Source: Annona cherimola
Taxonomy: Eukaryota; Streptophyta; Magnoliopsida; Magnoliales; Annonaceae
Assembly: GCA_030490835.1 (NCBI GenBank)
Contig: CM059975.1
Coordinates: 4,057,579-4,121,578, forward strand
Direction: 5' to 3'
Length of the DNA stretch: 64,000 bases
The notes beneath the pieces are model-generated. The model saw nothing but the letters and a program-made list of their open reading frames with translations, was not told where the DNA came from and did not search any database. Positions within the stretch are counted from its first letter, which is position 1. Each line of letters starts with the position of its first letter. Shown one piece after another: positions 24,350-35,040 of the stretch. A program made the position numbers and the translations under genes.

Positions 24350-24540
24350 TCCTGCGGGGCTGGCCTAAATATACCCACGTAATTCATTTTTAATTTTTTT
24401 TTATAAAACTGTTAATCTAAATTATACAATTTATAAATTAAAATTTACCATTTTTGAAGATAGATATAAATTTTTAAATTTTAGATACAAAAGTACTTTA
24501 GTCATTTTGAAAATGGCCCTATTTATGCTATTTTAGAGGA
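24350..24540. mobile_element. Family A MITE, single arm
   Basis: Carries the family A core once (AAAACTGTTAATCTAA, AAATTTACCATTTTTGAAG) without the inverted second arm. Either truncated or a one-armed form. Confidence 0.45.
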
Positions 24541-24883
24541 TTCAGTCTATCTCAAACGCATATTAATTTAATTTAAAAGTATATATAAGCATAACACAGA
24601 ATATATAAATATATTTTAGAGTGAATATAAACCCGAGAAAACCCTCATATCATTTGTGGTTTACACAAAATTTTGATTAAAATGATTTTAAATGACATTA
24701 TTATATAAATAATAACATAAATGGATGAAATTGATACTCTAAAATAGTGAAAATGGGACCCACTTGAGCAAACTCTAAGTGAACACCTCCAAATTTTTTA
24801 TTGGACTTCTCTTTACTATATAATCGTCTATTATGTCACATCCAAATAGTAGTTAATTAATTCTTAATCTTTTGTGTCCTCTT
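24541..24883. other. AT-rich intergenic DNA; nothing recognised
   Basis: No open frames, repeats or RNA-like structures that I can support. Confidence 0.3.
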
Positions 24884-24899
24884 ACTTTTCGTACATTTT

Positions 24900-25127
24900 T
24901 TTTATTGATAGATATACACACTATGATGTCAGATATTACAATCAACCACATTTAACCATCACACGATGGAAGAATTTTCTATACACACCTCGAATTAGGA
25001 AGGAAATAGTAAACACCCCTACCCGTAGGGAAAAATAATAACACCCACACTGACCGATGGTACATGAGACTCAAACTAATGACCTGAGGGCATATGAGCC
25101 AACGATCAGGCTACACGCCTCGTGGCT
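24900..25127 (-). mobile_element. tRNA-derived SINE, family Y (copy 2)
   Basis: Poly-T on the left, tRNA-like head CTACACGCCTCGTGG on the right. Flanking duplication ACTTTT..TACATTTT (two mismatches). Same body as the copy at 35943 (GATATTACAATCAA, TAGGA..GAAAT). Confidence 0.7.
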
Positions 25128-25154
25128 ACTTTTAATACATTTTAGTATTGAAAG

Positions 25155-25410
25155 TAAGGGGATGTTTAGGAGTGTAAAATTTTGTAAAATTTTGAGATGA
25201 AGTGAAAATGGAAAGGAAATATTTTAATGTTTGTGTAATTAATATGAAATAATAAGAGTAAAGTTAGAATAGATAGGGTACTTAAAAGGAAAATTGATTA
25301 GAATATCGGAATAAAGTTGAAAATATATAGTTGTTGGATTGTTAAATCATTTGTGGGCACCATGACTTTCCATCCCACTCCACATTGCCTCACTACCAAA
25401 CAACTCCTAA
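25155..25410. mobile_element. Family B-like MITE
   Basis: Ends GGGGATGTTTAGGAG and the complement of GGAGTTGTTTGG. Inner AAAGTTAGAATAGATAGGG is a diverged family signature. Confidence 0.45.
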
Positions 25411-25640
25411 ATGTTTCATGTTTTTATATTATAATTAATATGCAAATTTTAGTTTATATATAAAGTTAAAGAAAATTTTAATAAAAAAAGAAAATTTACA
25501 TCAAGAGAAATTTGTGAACTCGAAATTTCCATTCCAATTGTAGATATCTAGGTCCAAATGTCTAGCACAATTTCCTTTCAAATAGTTGTCTGGTTTGGTT
25601 GTGATAGTACTCATGGGAGTAGTGGACTTCAATGCTCTCA

Positions 25641-26409
25641 TTTAGGATTGAGAATAGGAGCAAGTCATACCGAGGACCTGACCTAATTGTTAAAAATTTT
25701 ATTTAAGCCTATTTTATACTGAGTTAGGACAAAATTAGTTTGACTCTTACTTTTTTTAATAAGTTCTAGGACAAACTTCGGATTAGTCTCGGGCCGGTTT
25801 TAGGACAACGGGTCAAGTAAAAAATTGGGTCAAATAAGATAATTTTAAGAATTTATATACCTATCAAACATAAAGATACATTTATGCTAAATTTAAATAT
25901 TATATGCTTTAATATTTTGCTAAGTATCAAAAAACACATCATTATTAAAACAAAATATGATAAAATATAGCATAACTTTATTAAAATAGGTTAATATACA
26001 ATAATATGTGAGAGTTATATATATATATATGCAAATTTCTCTTTTTTATTAGTAAAAAATGAGAAAAGAGGAGTGAAATGTTTTTATTGATTCTTATATT
26101 GTTTTCTAAATAAATTGATTCTTCTATTATTGATATAGTTTTTTTGAGAAAATATTATTGATATAGTTAATTATAAAAAATGTGAGTATTTTGAAAGAAA
26201 ATAATAATAAGATTTAAGCATAGACTTATAATTTTAATAAATTAATATATGTGGGGCAGGTTGGGATATGGTTGACCCACCCTTCCTCCGATTTTTGAGT
26301 AAAAATTTCTTGCCCATCCCTATACTGGGTTAAAAAAACTCTAATTTTACCTGGTAAAAAAAAAGATCCGATTAGGGGCGGATCATGGGTTGACCCACCT
26401 CAATTCCTA
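25641..26409. mobile_element. Candidate non-autonomous DNA transposon
   Basis: Left TAGGATTGAG and right CTCAATTCCTA are near complements. The interior has repeated GACCTGACC and GTTGACCCACC stretches of the kind found near hAT ends in plants. No clear target duplication, so tentative. Confidence 0.3.
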
Positions 26410-26512
26410 CACCTACTCTTACTCATGGTAGAATTTTTTATTTTTTGACAATAATACATGGGATTATGTATAAACTATTTATATTTGTAATGATATAATT
26501 TTGAATACGAAA

Positions 26513-26940
26513 GGAATTTTTACAAATATGCTTACAAAGTTTGACCAATATTGCATTTATATCCCTGAGTTTGCTGATATTGCAAATATGCCCACAAAGT
26601 TTGCATAAATTTGCAAGCATGTCCCTTCCGTTAGGATGCTGTTAGAATTTTCTGTAAAATGACGGTAATGTCCTTTAAGTCAAGTGATACACTTGCAATT
26701 TTTCAAATATTGTAAACATATTTTTATATATATTATTATTTAATATTTTTTAAATATACTTAAAATATTTGCAAAAATTACAAGTGTATCACTTGACTTA
26801 AAGGGCATTGTCGTCATGTCATATAGAAGGACACACTTCCAAATTTATATAAACTTTCTAGTCATATTTGCAAAATTTGCAAACTTAGGGACACAGATGC
26901 AATATTGGTCAAATGTCGTAGGCATATTTGCAAAAATTCT
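26513..26940. mobile_element. Palindromic MITE, family E (copy 1)
   Basis: Long inverted arms: GGAATTTTTACAAATATGC..., and on the right the complement of AGAATTTTTGCAAATATGC. Inner pair ACACTTGCAATTTTT and AAAATTACAAGTGT. The arms keep related stretches such as GACCAATATTGCA. No coding sequence. Confidence 0.65.
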
Positions 26941-27461
26941 AATATAAAATTATAAATGTTAACATTTTGTTCTTAGGCCCGCATATTGGTATTAAAAAAT
27001 AAAATAGCTTTTATTTTAGAATTTTAAAAAATAAAAAATTTAAAATTGCAAATACAAGCAGTTTATGCTTGAGTCCAAGCATTGATGTCGAATAAAATAA
27101 ATAAATGGTTCCCGAAGTACGAGTTTTGAAGCTAGTGGATGTAACAAATAATTGACCGGCACATCCCCAGTATTACTGAATTCCAACAGCGATATTCAAA
27201 TTTAACCTTATCCGATCTATCAAGTTGTGTCGCTAATAAGTTCCTAAGCAGAAGTTGAAAAAAATGCCAGTATTGATTACCTGATCTCAGGCCGATTTAT
27301 ATAAAGCAGTGAAATTAATTAATCCATCAGTGTCATTCAAAAAAAAAAAAAAATCCATCCGTGGGACGCCGGGTCAATAGGACGACTTCAGCAGCAATAA
27401 AACGGCGTGAATCAGACTCAGGATTCAATGGTATAATGTTGAAACCATAGCCTTTATATTA
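26941..27461. other. Intergenic DNA; nothing recognised
   Basis: Mixed composition with a poly-A run near 27339. No gene or clear repeat. Confidence 0.3.
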
Positions 27462-27812
27462 GGGCAAATTCCACACATATACTATAAATTTTACCCCTAA
27501 ATACATTTATACTTACCAACTTTCAAAAATTTTAAATATGCCTTATATATTTCACCTAAAATTCTATTTATACCATGCCATCCCCATAAAAATGAACATA
27601 TTTTTATGTCATAAAAGTATTAAAAATTCATTCGGATGTTATTATTTTAACTATAAAATAATAATTAAAGATGAACATATTTTTTTATTTCACAGGGTGC
27701 TAATGGATCTCTAATGTCGTAGCAGAATTTTAAGTAGCCTTGAAATTTTTGAAAGTTCGTGAGCATAGGTAAAATTAATGGTCTAATGTACGAGTACATT
27801 TGGGATTTTTCC
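27462..27812. mobile_element. Palindromic MITE, family E-like (copy 2)
   Basis: Left AGGGCAAATTCCACACATATAC is loosely inverted at the right (GTACATTTGGGATTTTTCC). Inner CTTTCAAAAATTTTAAATATGCC faces a GAAATTTTTGAAAG on the right. Confidence 0.4.
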
Positions 27813-28397
27813 TTTTTTATTATTTTATCACATATTATGTTTAAAACGGGGTTTTGTTGCATGATAGACCATGTAATTAGTACGCCATAGGGAACTGTTT
27901 CAAAGACTATTTAAAAAATGAAAAGCTATTTGCAAATCTCTCTAGTTTTGAGTATAATCAACAGCTTAAAATTAATAAATTATATAAAACATTGACTACA
28001 AAGTTGTCGTTTTGCCGTTGAGCTTTAGACGACTGTATAGCCGTGTTCCGGCTTCAACTGCGTCTAAAACCACGCTGACGCAGCTGTATTTGCGGTAATC
28101 CCATGGAAGGGCTGAACGCTCCATAAAATCAACGTCGCATTACCAGTTGAATGGGGGCACATCTGGTCGTACTCGTGAAATCAAAATCCAAACAGCAAAT
28201 AACTACCGGCCGGCCGGACTGGGCGCATCCCTTGTATCTCCTAATACCGACTGTAATGTCATCTCACAGAATAACAAACGGGGTGTATTTTGCTTTCAAT
28301 AGAATTTTTATTTCAAAAATTTAACGGCCGAGGCCGCAGGCACTTCCGCGTTGGACAAGGTCAACTGTAAAAGCAACACCCGTGTGCGGTGTGCCAT

Positions 28398-28404
28398 TAT
28401 AAAA
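28398..28404 (+). promoter_or_regulatory. TATA box of intact BAHD gene
   Basis: TATAAAA 47 bp upstream of the first ATG, in the same relation as in BAHD copy 1. Confidence 0.55.
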
Positions 28405-28450
28405 CCTCACACGCATCAGCACGAGTTGCACATCAGAAATTAGGATTAAC

Positions 28451-29788
28451 ATGGCTAATACAATGGCTATCGAAATAGTCAGCACTACTGCCTTGAAGCC
28501 ATCTCCTTCTTCGCCATCCAACGCCCACATCCCTCTCAACATCTTCGACAAGGCCCTTCCAGATATCCATGTCCCCATCCTGCATGCCTTCCCACCACCC
28601 ATGCCATCCAATGCCGGCATGAAACAAGGTCTGGCCCGAGCTCTTGCCTACTTCCCACAGCTTGCTGGCAGATTCTCTGCCGACCACCAATGCCGTCCTT
28701 CCATACTCCTTAACGACGCCGGCATCCGATTCGTCGAGGCCCGCGTGAATATGACGCTGGCTGAGAGACTCCCGCTCGAACCATCGTTGGAGCTCACTCG
28801 GCTGCATCCGCCAACCGATGGGGTCGAAGAACTGTTGCAAATCCAGCTCAACCGTTTCTCTTGCAGCGGCCTCGTCATTGGAACTACGGCTCACCATCGC
28901 GTGGCTGACGGCCAAGCCATGAACTCCTTCTTTCTTGCATGGGCTAGGCTTGTCCGTGGCCTCGACGTCGACCCACTTCCTTATCACGATCGGGCAGCCA
29001 TCTCAGTGCCGAGAAACCCGCCCAGGTCTGAGTTCAACCACCAGGAAGTGGAATTTAGGGAGCTGACTACTACTCTCCCCCAGAACCCGGCCATATCCAA
29101 TTCCAGCTTTCCAGCACTCATAGAGAATCTGGTTGTCCGTTTTTCTGCGGATTTCGTAGCCAAGCTCAAAAAACACGTGATGCGAGCTGGTCTGTTCTCA
29201 CATCGCTACAGCACCTTCGAGTGTGTTGTAGTCCACCTGTGGAAGAAGATAACGTTGGTGCGTCGATTACAAGAAGACGAGCTCACCCAACTGAGAGTGG
29301 GGGTGAACGGCCGACCCCGGATGAAGCCGGCGGTCCCCATGGAGTTTTTCGGCAACATGGTTCTGTGGGCGTACACGAAACTGACGGTGGGGGATTTGGT
29401 GCACGGCAGTCATGCATCTGTGGCTAAAGCAATCCATGGAGCGGTGACCCAGATCGACGATGCGTATCTGCAGTCGTTCATCGACTTCGGGGAGCTGCTG
29501 GAGAGGGCAGGGCAAGAGAGAGAGGTGAAGATGGAGATGGCAGCTACCGCGCCGATTGTTGGGAATCTTTGTCCAGATCTGGAGGTGGAGAGCTGGCTCA
29601 GATTCCAGTTTCATGATCTTGATTTCGGTGGGGGAGAGCCGAGTGATTTCCTGCCGCCCTTCTTGCCCGTGGAGGGCTTCATGATCTTGGTGCCTTCATG
29701 CAGACAGAAAGGGGGCATAGACGTCTACCTGGGTCTTTCGCCCAATCACGTCGATCATTTCAAACAGATCTGTCACTCTTTGGATTAA
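28451..29788 (+). CDS. BAHD-family acyl-CoA transferase (hydroxycinnamoyltransferase-like)
   Basis: A single uninterrupted exon of 445 codons, the usual BAHD length. It carries the catalytic HxxxDG as HHRVADG (residues 148-154, His149) and the C-terminal motif as DFGGG (391-395), where most relatives have DFGWG. Other family blocks are LNDAGIRFVEA (87-97), NGRPRMKP (286-293) and VPSC followed by a C-terminal HFKQICHSLD. BAHD enzymes are soluble and transfer acyl groups from CoA, often hydroxycinnamoyl-CoA, to amines or alcohols. The N-terminal and HxxxDG blocks recall plant amine (putrescine/agmatine-type) hydroxycinnamoyltransferases, but the substrate is not proven. The first ATG is used. 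A second in-frame ATG at 28463 (residue 5) matches the start of the paralogues and may be the true one. A TATA box lies upstream and an AATAAA at 29837. It is the only intact one of five local copies. Confidence 0.93.
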   Translation: MANTMAIEIVSTTALKPSPSSPSNAHIPLNIFDKALPDIHVPILHAFPPPMPSNAGMKQGLARALAYFPQLAGRFSADHQCRPSILLNDAGIRFVEARVNMTLAERLPLEPSLELTRLHPPTDGVEELLQIQLNRFSCSGLVIGTTAHHRVADGQAMNSFFLAWARLVRGLDVDPLPYHDRAAISVPRNPPRSEFNHQEVEFRELTTTLPQNPAISNSSFPALIENLVVRFSADFVAKLKKHVMRAGLFSHRYSTFECVVVHLWKKITLVRRLQEDELTQLRVGVNGRPRMKPAVPMEFFGNMVLWAYTKLTVGDLVHGSHASVAKAIHGAVTQIDDAYLQSFIDFGELLERAGQEREVKMEMAATAPIVGNLCPDLEVESWLRFQFHDLDFGGGEPSDFLPPFLPVEGFMILVPSCRQKGGIDVYLGLSPNHVDHFKQICHSLD

Positions 29789-29836
29789 AGAAGTGCGTAC
29801 TCTCGCTTATATAGACGCTTTTATGGCTGCCCGATT

Positions 29837-29842
29837 AATAAA
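29837..29842 (+). terminator. Candidate polyadenylation signal of BAHD gene
   Basis: AATAAA 49 bp after the stop codon. The 3' flank up to about 29985 is also present after the broken copy at 33.3 kb. Confidence 0.45.
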
Positions 29843-30099
29843 GATCATCTAATAAATGGTGGTGCTCATGATCATGTATTTAGTTTTTTTTTTTCCTTTT
29901 TTTCTCAAAACAAAGATAGATGTAATTTTATTTTTCACTGATTTTGCAATAAATATCATTAATATTGTGGATTTTGAGAATTTATAATCCAATCCATTTA
30001 AATGCATTGTAAGTTATTATGCACTTGGCTCAAAATGTGTTCTCTATAATCATAAAATATAATATACTCTATTTAGTAATTTAGAACGGGCAAATCCTC

Positions 30100-30560
30100 T
30101 CAAATTTTAAGATTTTGAGGCTTGATGAAAAATTTAATCCATTCATTGTATTTAACATCAATTGTTTAGTTATGAGACTAAGTTTCATCCAAATTCAATA
30201 TGTGCACAAGCCATATTTGTTAAAAACTAAGTACATTCATATGTAAATTAGAAAAAAAGTTAAATCCATTCACGTATATATTGGAATATAGTAATACTTT
30301 ACAGAATCATTTGTCCATATAATAATAATATTTTAAATGATTTAGATGTTGAAAATAAAACTTAAATTTGATATTTAGCATTAAAATATTTTATTATGTT
30401 AATTTTACATGTTCGAAAATATGACTTATATATACCGATATTAGACAAATGAAAGAGTTTACATAATAATGTAAGTGATACTAAATACAATAGATATAGT
30501 GAATTTTTCATCAACTATTCAAATTTTGAAAATGGAGAAAGCTACGTAGGAAGGGAGTTT
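30100..30560. mobile_element. Family D MITE
   Basis: Continuous relative of the split element at 17221-18250: TTCATTGTATTTAACAT, TAGTTATGAGACTAAGTTTCATCC and GAATTTTTCATCAACTAT occur in the same order. Another copy is nested at 56243. No coding sequence. Confidence 0.45.
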
Positions 30561-30835
30561 CATAGACGCATCTCCATGTTTAGAATTATTTGTTTTACTA
30601 ACATTTTAATTTTCATCTAAATTGTATATATATACGGTCCACCTGAAAAATGGTATTAAAGCAAAGTAATAAAATAATTTGATATAAATAAAATTTTTAT
30701 GGTTATTTTTAAAATGTATAAACTATCTAGCACGTAATTTATACATGAATTATTGACTATATAAAATATTAATATATTTAAGTAAATATAGAGCCTATTT
30801 TGAGTCAGCTGTACCATAACTTGTGATTATTTAAA
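30561..30835. mobile_element. Family C MITE relic (copy 3)
   Basis: Inner stretch GTTTAGAATTATTTG, ATTTTCATCTAAAT and AAAGTAATAAAATAATTTGATATAAATAA match the family C core at 16.4 kb. Ends are worn. Confidence 0.4.
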
Positions 30836-31222
30836 TGCATTGGATAGTGTGTGTATTCCATCGTGTGAAACATTCCAAGGGAACTTACATTTTATGTCAT
30901 ACTTTTTGTGACACTTAATATTTTTTGTCAATAAAAAATTTTATTTAGCGACATAAATAATTGTTGTCGCTAAAAGCTAGCTTTTAGCAACAATAACGTA
31001 ATGGATGTTTTAAAAGTAATTTTTTAGAGACAAAAATTGACAGTAAAAATCATATTTTTAGCAACAAAAAAATGTCATAAAAGCCTTTTGTGATAGGCTT
31101 ATAGTGATATTATAGTAAAAAGTAATGTAAAATTTTGCGTTGCTAAAAGTTTATTTTCTTATAATGATATTTACGTAATATCTATTCTGTTTTTTATATA
31201 AAAAATATTTAGTCCCTTTAAC
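30836..31222. other. Repeat-like intergenic DNA
   Basis: Short TTGTGACA, GCGACATAAATAATTG and GTTGTCGCTAAAAG stretches alternate with their complements, as in worn transposon ends. No element could be bounded. Confidence 0.3.
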
Positions 31223-31810
31223 TAATGATCGACACATGCTCCGCGACAAGGAGAGTACGTGGAAATCATATAATCTCAGCCATATGTCCTTTTAAATGGA
31301 TCAACAACTAGATGAGGCTAAAAGAGAAAAATATGCCAATATTAATTGAGTGGCAAGGTTTTCTAAAATTGGTATATGATTGAATGCACCTAGATACACT
31401 TGGCTCGGTGCACCAAGTCCAAATAACCTATTTTTAATATTTTTTGAAATTTTTTATAAAACTATTAATCTAATTATTTTTAATCTATAAACTAATTTTT
31501 ATCATTTTGGATACTTATAGATATTTTTATTTTTGAAAAATAGAGCTATTTTAGTCATTTAAACATGACTAAAATATCCCTTTTTTTGAAAAATCAAACA
31601 AATCTACAAGTTTTCAAAAATATTAAAACTTAATGCATATGCTAAATATATTCATATGACCAATTTTATAGAAAAAAATTAAAAATTAAAATATTAGTTT
31701 TTACACTCGAGTGTATAGGATCCGAGCCTTTCTAAATTAAGCCATGCATGCAAGGGGGTTAGGCCGTCCCGTAATAATAAAAATAGAGTAACAAATAGAT
31801 GACTTAATTT
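31223..31810. repeat. Duplicated block upstream of BAHD fragment, copy 1
   Basis: 31223-31368 and 31729-31810 match 35041-35262, for example CAACTAGATGAGGCTAAA against CAACTAGACGAGGCTAAA and TCTAAATTAAGCC. The MITE at 31369-31728 is absent from the second copy. Both copies lie directly upstream of a 3' BAHD fragment, so block and fragment were duplicated together. Confidence 0.75.
31369..31728. mobile_element. Palindromic Mutator-type MITE, family A (copy A4)
   Basis: 360 bp between TTTCTAAAA and TTTCTAAAT (9-bp duplication, 8 of 9). The paralogous block at 35.16 kb is uninterrupted at the same place (TTTCTAAATTAAGCC), an internal empty site. Core AAAACTATTAATCTAA and GAGCTATTTTAGTCAT with inverted partner. 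Ends are diverged. Confidence 0.82.
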
Positions 31811-32164
31811 ATGGTATCCTCCTTAAAATGTATACAATAGGGGAGGTGAATGTTGTTCGAACCCAATAAACCATTTTAACAAATACTAATTTAGGTAGCA
31901 TATATGTAGCAACATAAAAAATTCTATCACGGAATGAATGCTTTAATGAAAATAAAATATGGTTCTGTGGGCGTACACGAAACTGACGGTGGGGGATTTG
32001 GTGCACGGCAGCCATGCGTGCGTGCCTAAAGCAATCCATGGAGCTGTGACCCAGATCGACGATGCGTATGTGCAGTCGTTTATCGACTTCGGGGAGCTGT
32101 TGGAGAGGGAAGGACGAGAGGGAGAGGTGGAGATGGAGGCTACCGCGCCGATTGTTGGGAATCT

Positions 32165-32455
32165 GGAAGCCCAATTCTGGGGATTCTATCCTCTCAAATC
32201 CTAAAACCTGCAAATTCACCAAAAAAAAAGGAAGAAAAGAAGAAGAAGAAGATGATGATGATGATGATGATGGGTGGGGGTGAAAAACCGTGAACTGAAG
32301 GCAAGCGAAGAAGAAGACATGAAGAAGTGGGAACCTGTTGGTAGAAGTTGGCAAGGCGTTTTGGGTCTGATGTTGCTCGGGAGATGTGGTTGAGCCGTGC
32401 TCCTTCCACTCGCGCAGCAGCCGCCGCAGCCATTCTCCGCTCCTTTTCCAGTTTC

Positions 32456-32496
<41 letters not shown>

Positions 32497-33101
32497 TGAA
32501 GCGGTTGGACTTCGAAAGAGAGAAGCAAGGCTTACACGTGCTATTCGTAAAACACAAACATCAGTCAGGTTATCAGCATCCGCAGCATTGAATCTGGGAC
32601 AGACTGACACGAAAGAAGACTATGGGAAAATCAAATAATTTCATGGAATAGGATGTTTTTCTCTTTTTTCAATCAGATTATTGTTTTTCATCATTGCAGC
32701 CTCGTGTGCCTCCAGGCCCTCCTTAAACCAGTCAGAATCTCGTCTTTTATCTATGATTTAAGCATTTCCGTTCGATTCTATTTTATTTTAAAAAAAAAAT
32801 TCAAATTTAATGTCACGTAATTTATCAATCATGCAGTTGATCCACTTAAGTGAAAATAGCTTATGACGACGAAGATAATGAATCAATCACGAACCATAAA
32901 AAATGAATCAATTATGTAATTGCCAATTTATCGGGACAATTTCTCAAGTTACTCGTTAAGAAATCAATCAAATTTAGGGGGGTGAAACTTAACTCTATTT
33001 GCAAAATTTAAACTTTAAATATAAATTTATTTATAAAACCTAATTTTAGTCCTATTTCTGTAAAACGGGTTTGCATTAAAATACATGATCTGTAAAACCT
33101 A
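32165..33101 (-). pseudogene. Captured 5' fragment of a glyoxalase-I-like gene
   Basis: On the minus strand, an ATG at 32431-32433 opens a 33-codon exon (MAAAAAARVEGARLNHISRA...LANFYQQ) ending at 32335 before a GT donor. A 127-bp intron ends at a CAG, and 32207-32165 reads VLGFERIESPELGFQ before the sequence jumps into the BAHD fragment. ARLNHIS...RLANFYQQVLGFE is the start of a glyoxalase/VOC-fold domain as in plant lactoylglutathione-lyase-like proteins. The rest of the gene is absent. Upstream lies a (GA)n microsatellite, probably its 5'UTR, and AT-rich DNA. It is a partial gene copy filling a break, not a working gene. Confidence 0.7.
32463..32494. repeat. (GA)n microsatellite
   Basis: About 16 GA units (CT on the glyoxalase-like sense strand), about 30 bp upstream of that fragment's ATG. 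A (GAT)n run near 32250-32271 falls in its intron. Confidence 0.9.
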
Positions 33102-33283
33102 ATTCCAGTTTCATGATCTTGACTTTGGTGGGGGTGGGCCGTGTGAATTTCTGCCGCCCTGCTTGCCTGTCGAGGGCTTCATGATCTTGGTGCCTTCATG
33201 CAGACAGAAAGGGGACATCGACGTCTACTTGGGCCTTTCGCCCGACCACGTTGATCATTTCAAAGAGATTTGCCACTCCTTGG

Positions 33284-33722
33284 ATTAAAGGAGTCTGTAT
33301 TCTCGCTGATATATATGCTTTTGTGGTTTCTCGATATATACCAATTGCAAAAATTAAATAAACATCATCTGATAAATGGTGGTGCTCATGATCATGCATT
33401 TAGTTTTCATTTTATGGTCATTTAAGGACGCATGTAATTTTTTATCAATAAAAAAGATAGGTGTACTTCTATTTTTCACTGATTTTGCAATAAATATCAT
33501 TATTGAGGATTTTGAGAACTTATATGCATATATATTCCGTTGACAAAAATATTTAGGTAATTCGTTTAACAATGAGCAGAAATTTTTGACTGAACAAATA
33601 TTATCTAAATAATTTTCACGATGGAATATATGTGTATAAAAGTTCTCAAAATCCAAAATAATGATGTTTATCGCAAAATCAGTAAAAAAATAAAATTACA
33701 CCCATCTTCTTCAGAAAAAAAA
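33284..33722. repeat. Duplicated BAHD 3' flank with an inverted duplication
   Basis: 33284-33530 matches the 3' flank of the intact gene (29786-29985), for example TGGTGGTGCTCATGATCATG and CACTGATTTTGCAATAAATATC. About 33448-33571 is then repeated in inverted orientation at about 33597-33722 (GATTTTGAGAACTT against AAGTTCTCAAAATC). The result is a hairpin-forming palindrome not present beside the intact gene. Confidence 0.7.
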
Positions 33723-35040
33723 TGAGCAGATCAACGCATATTGGAGAGTACGTGTAATAGCCATAAATATATAATAATAATAATAATATAATTTATGAAC
33801 ATTAATGGTGAGTATTGGCGAGCAACAGCGCGCTTTTTTTAAAGAACGCAGGAGCAATGAGAAGACACGGAAGGGAAGAAACGAAGGCTATCGAATTGAG
33901 ATTTATAAGAAATCTTCAGGGATTTTCAGGTTTGATACAGTAAATTCCTCAGTGGGTACGTCAATTAGATAAGTGGAAATTTATATGTTTAATTGTTAAG
34001 AAATAGATGAGAATTTTAAAGTCTTTATAATTCATTCACTTTTTTTCCAAACTCTATAAATTCGCTAGATTTAAAGAAAAGTATATGACAAATCCATATT
34101 AAATAAGGAACCGGTATTTGGAGGAAAAATCCGAACTTGTTTGGGCAGTTTCCGCAACTACCAATCAACAAAAAACAAAATACCAAATAGATAAAGGAGA
34201 GGAAGAAGAAATTGTAGAAATTTTGACTTTTGACTGACATTTTACAGAAAACCCCATGAATTTATGATTTTACAAAAAGGTACTTATTTTGAAGAAATTA
34301 TAGAAAAAACCCAAATATTGCTAGAAAATTTATAGGAGATATTTTTAAAAAAATTATTACACAATATCCTCTTGACTTGTGAAGGAATTTCATTAGAAAA
34401 GTTTTATAAAAATTACAAAAAAGCCCCTTACAAATGAAATAGTTTGCAAAAATGTCTAATATTAATTAGGAATTCACAGAATAAATAGAAAAATATAATT
34501 TTGGCCATATAAAGTTCTGAGATATTTTGGAAAGGTCATAAATGAAAATTTAAATAATATTTATAAAAAAATAATAAGGTGAAATAATGAACATATTGTG
34601 ATGAAATTAGGAAGAGAGATTTAAGGCTACTTCAAGAGATTAAAAAAAAATTTACAAGCTTTCTTAGGTATAAGTAAATTTTTACCAAATTATGACTTTA
34701 AAAAAATATTATGTTGAATATTATGATTTGCTATAAAGTTGGTTTATTTAAGCATGAGCATGATTATTTTAAATTATTTTTAATCATGAGCCACCGCCAA
34801 CATGAAAAAAGGGTAAAACTAGCAAAACAAAGAACAAAGAAGTTTAGAATTGTTGACATTTTCTTATAATGCTTGTATTGATAATGGACACCAAATACCT
34901 ACAATGACTCTATGAGGAGTAGACATGATATGTATTAATTAAGATTTATATAGTTTTGTATTTTGGTATTTATTTCCATGTCGGGAGATTTCATTCATCA
35001 CGATATCTCAGCTTTGACACAGTAAACCACGTCTATGACT
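33723..35040. other. AT-rich intergenic DNA; no gene seen
   Basis: Contains a (TAA)n run near 33771 and many short A/T tracts. No supported gene or bounded repeat. Confidence 0.4.

Larger units (their letters stand above)
31959..33288 (+). pseudogene. BAHD acyltransferase 3' fragment with insertion (copy 3)
   Basis: 31959-32164 matches codons around MVLWAYTKLTVGDLVHGSHA to FIDFGELL and TAPIVGNL of the intact gene. 33102-33288 matches the end, from QFHDLDFGGG to HFKEICHSLD and its stop. Between them, 33 bp of the ancestral gene (equivalent of 29569-29601) are replaced by 937 bp of unrelated DNA. No 5' two thirds of the gene and no start are present. The retained segments are close to the intact gene, so the duplication is fairly recent. 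Confidence 0.88.

Noticed and set aside
31809..32528. 239-codon minus-strand frame
   Set aside because: It runs across BAHD antisense, glyoxalase-like exon 2, intron and poly-Ser from simple repeats. Only the exon parts are meaningful.
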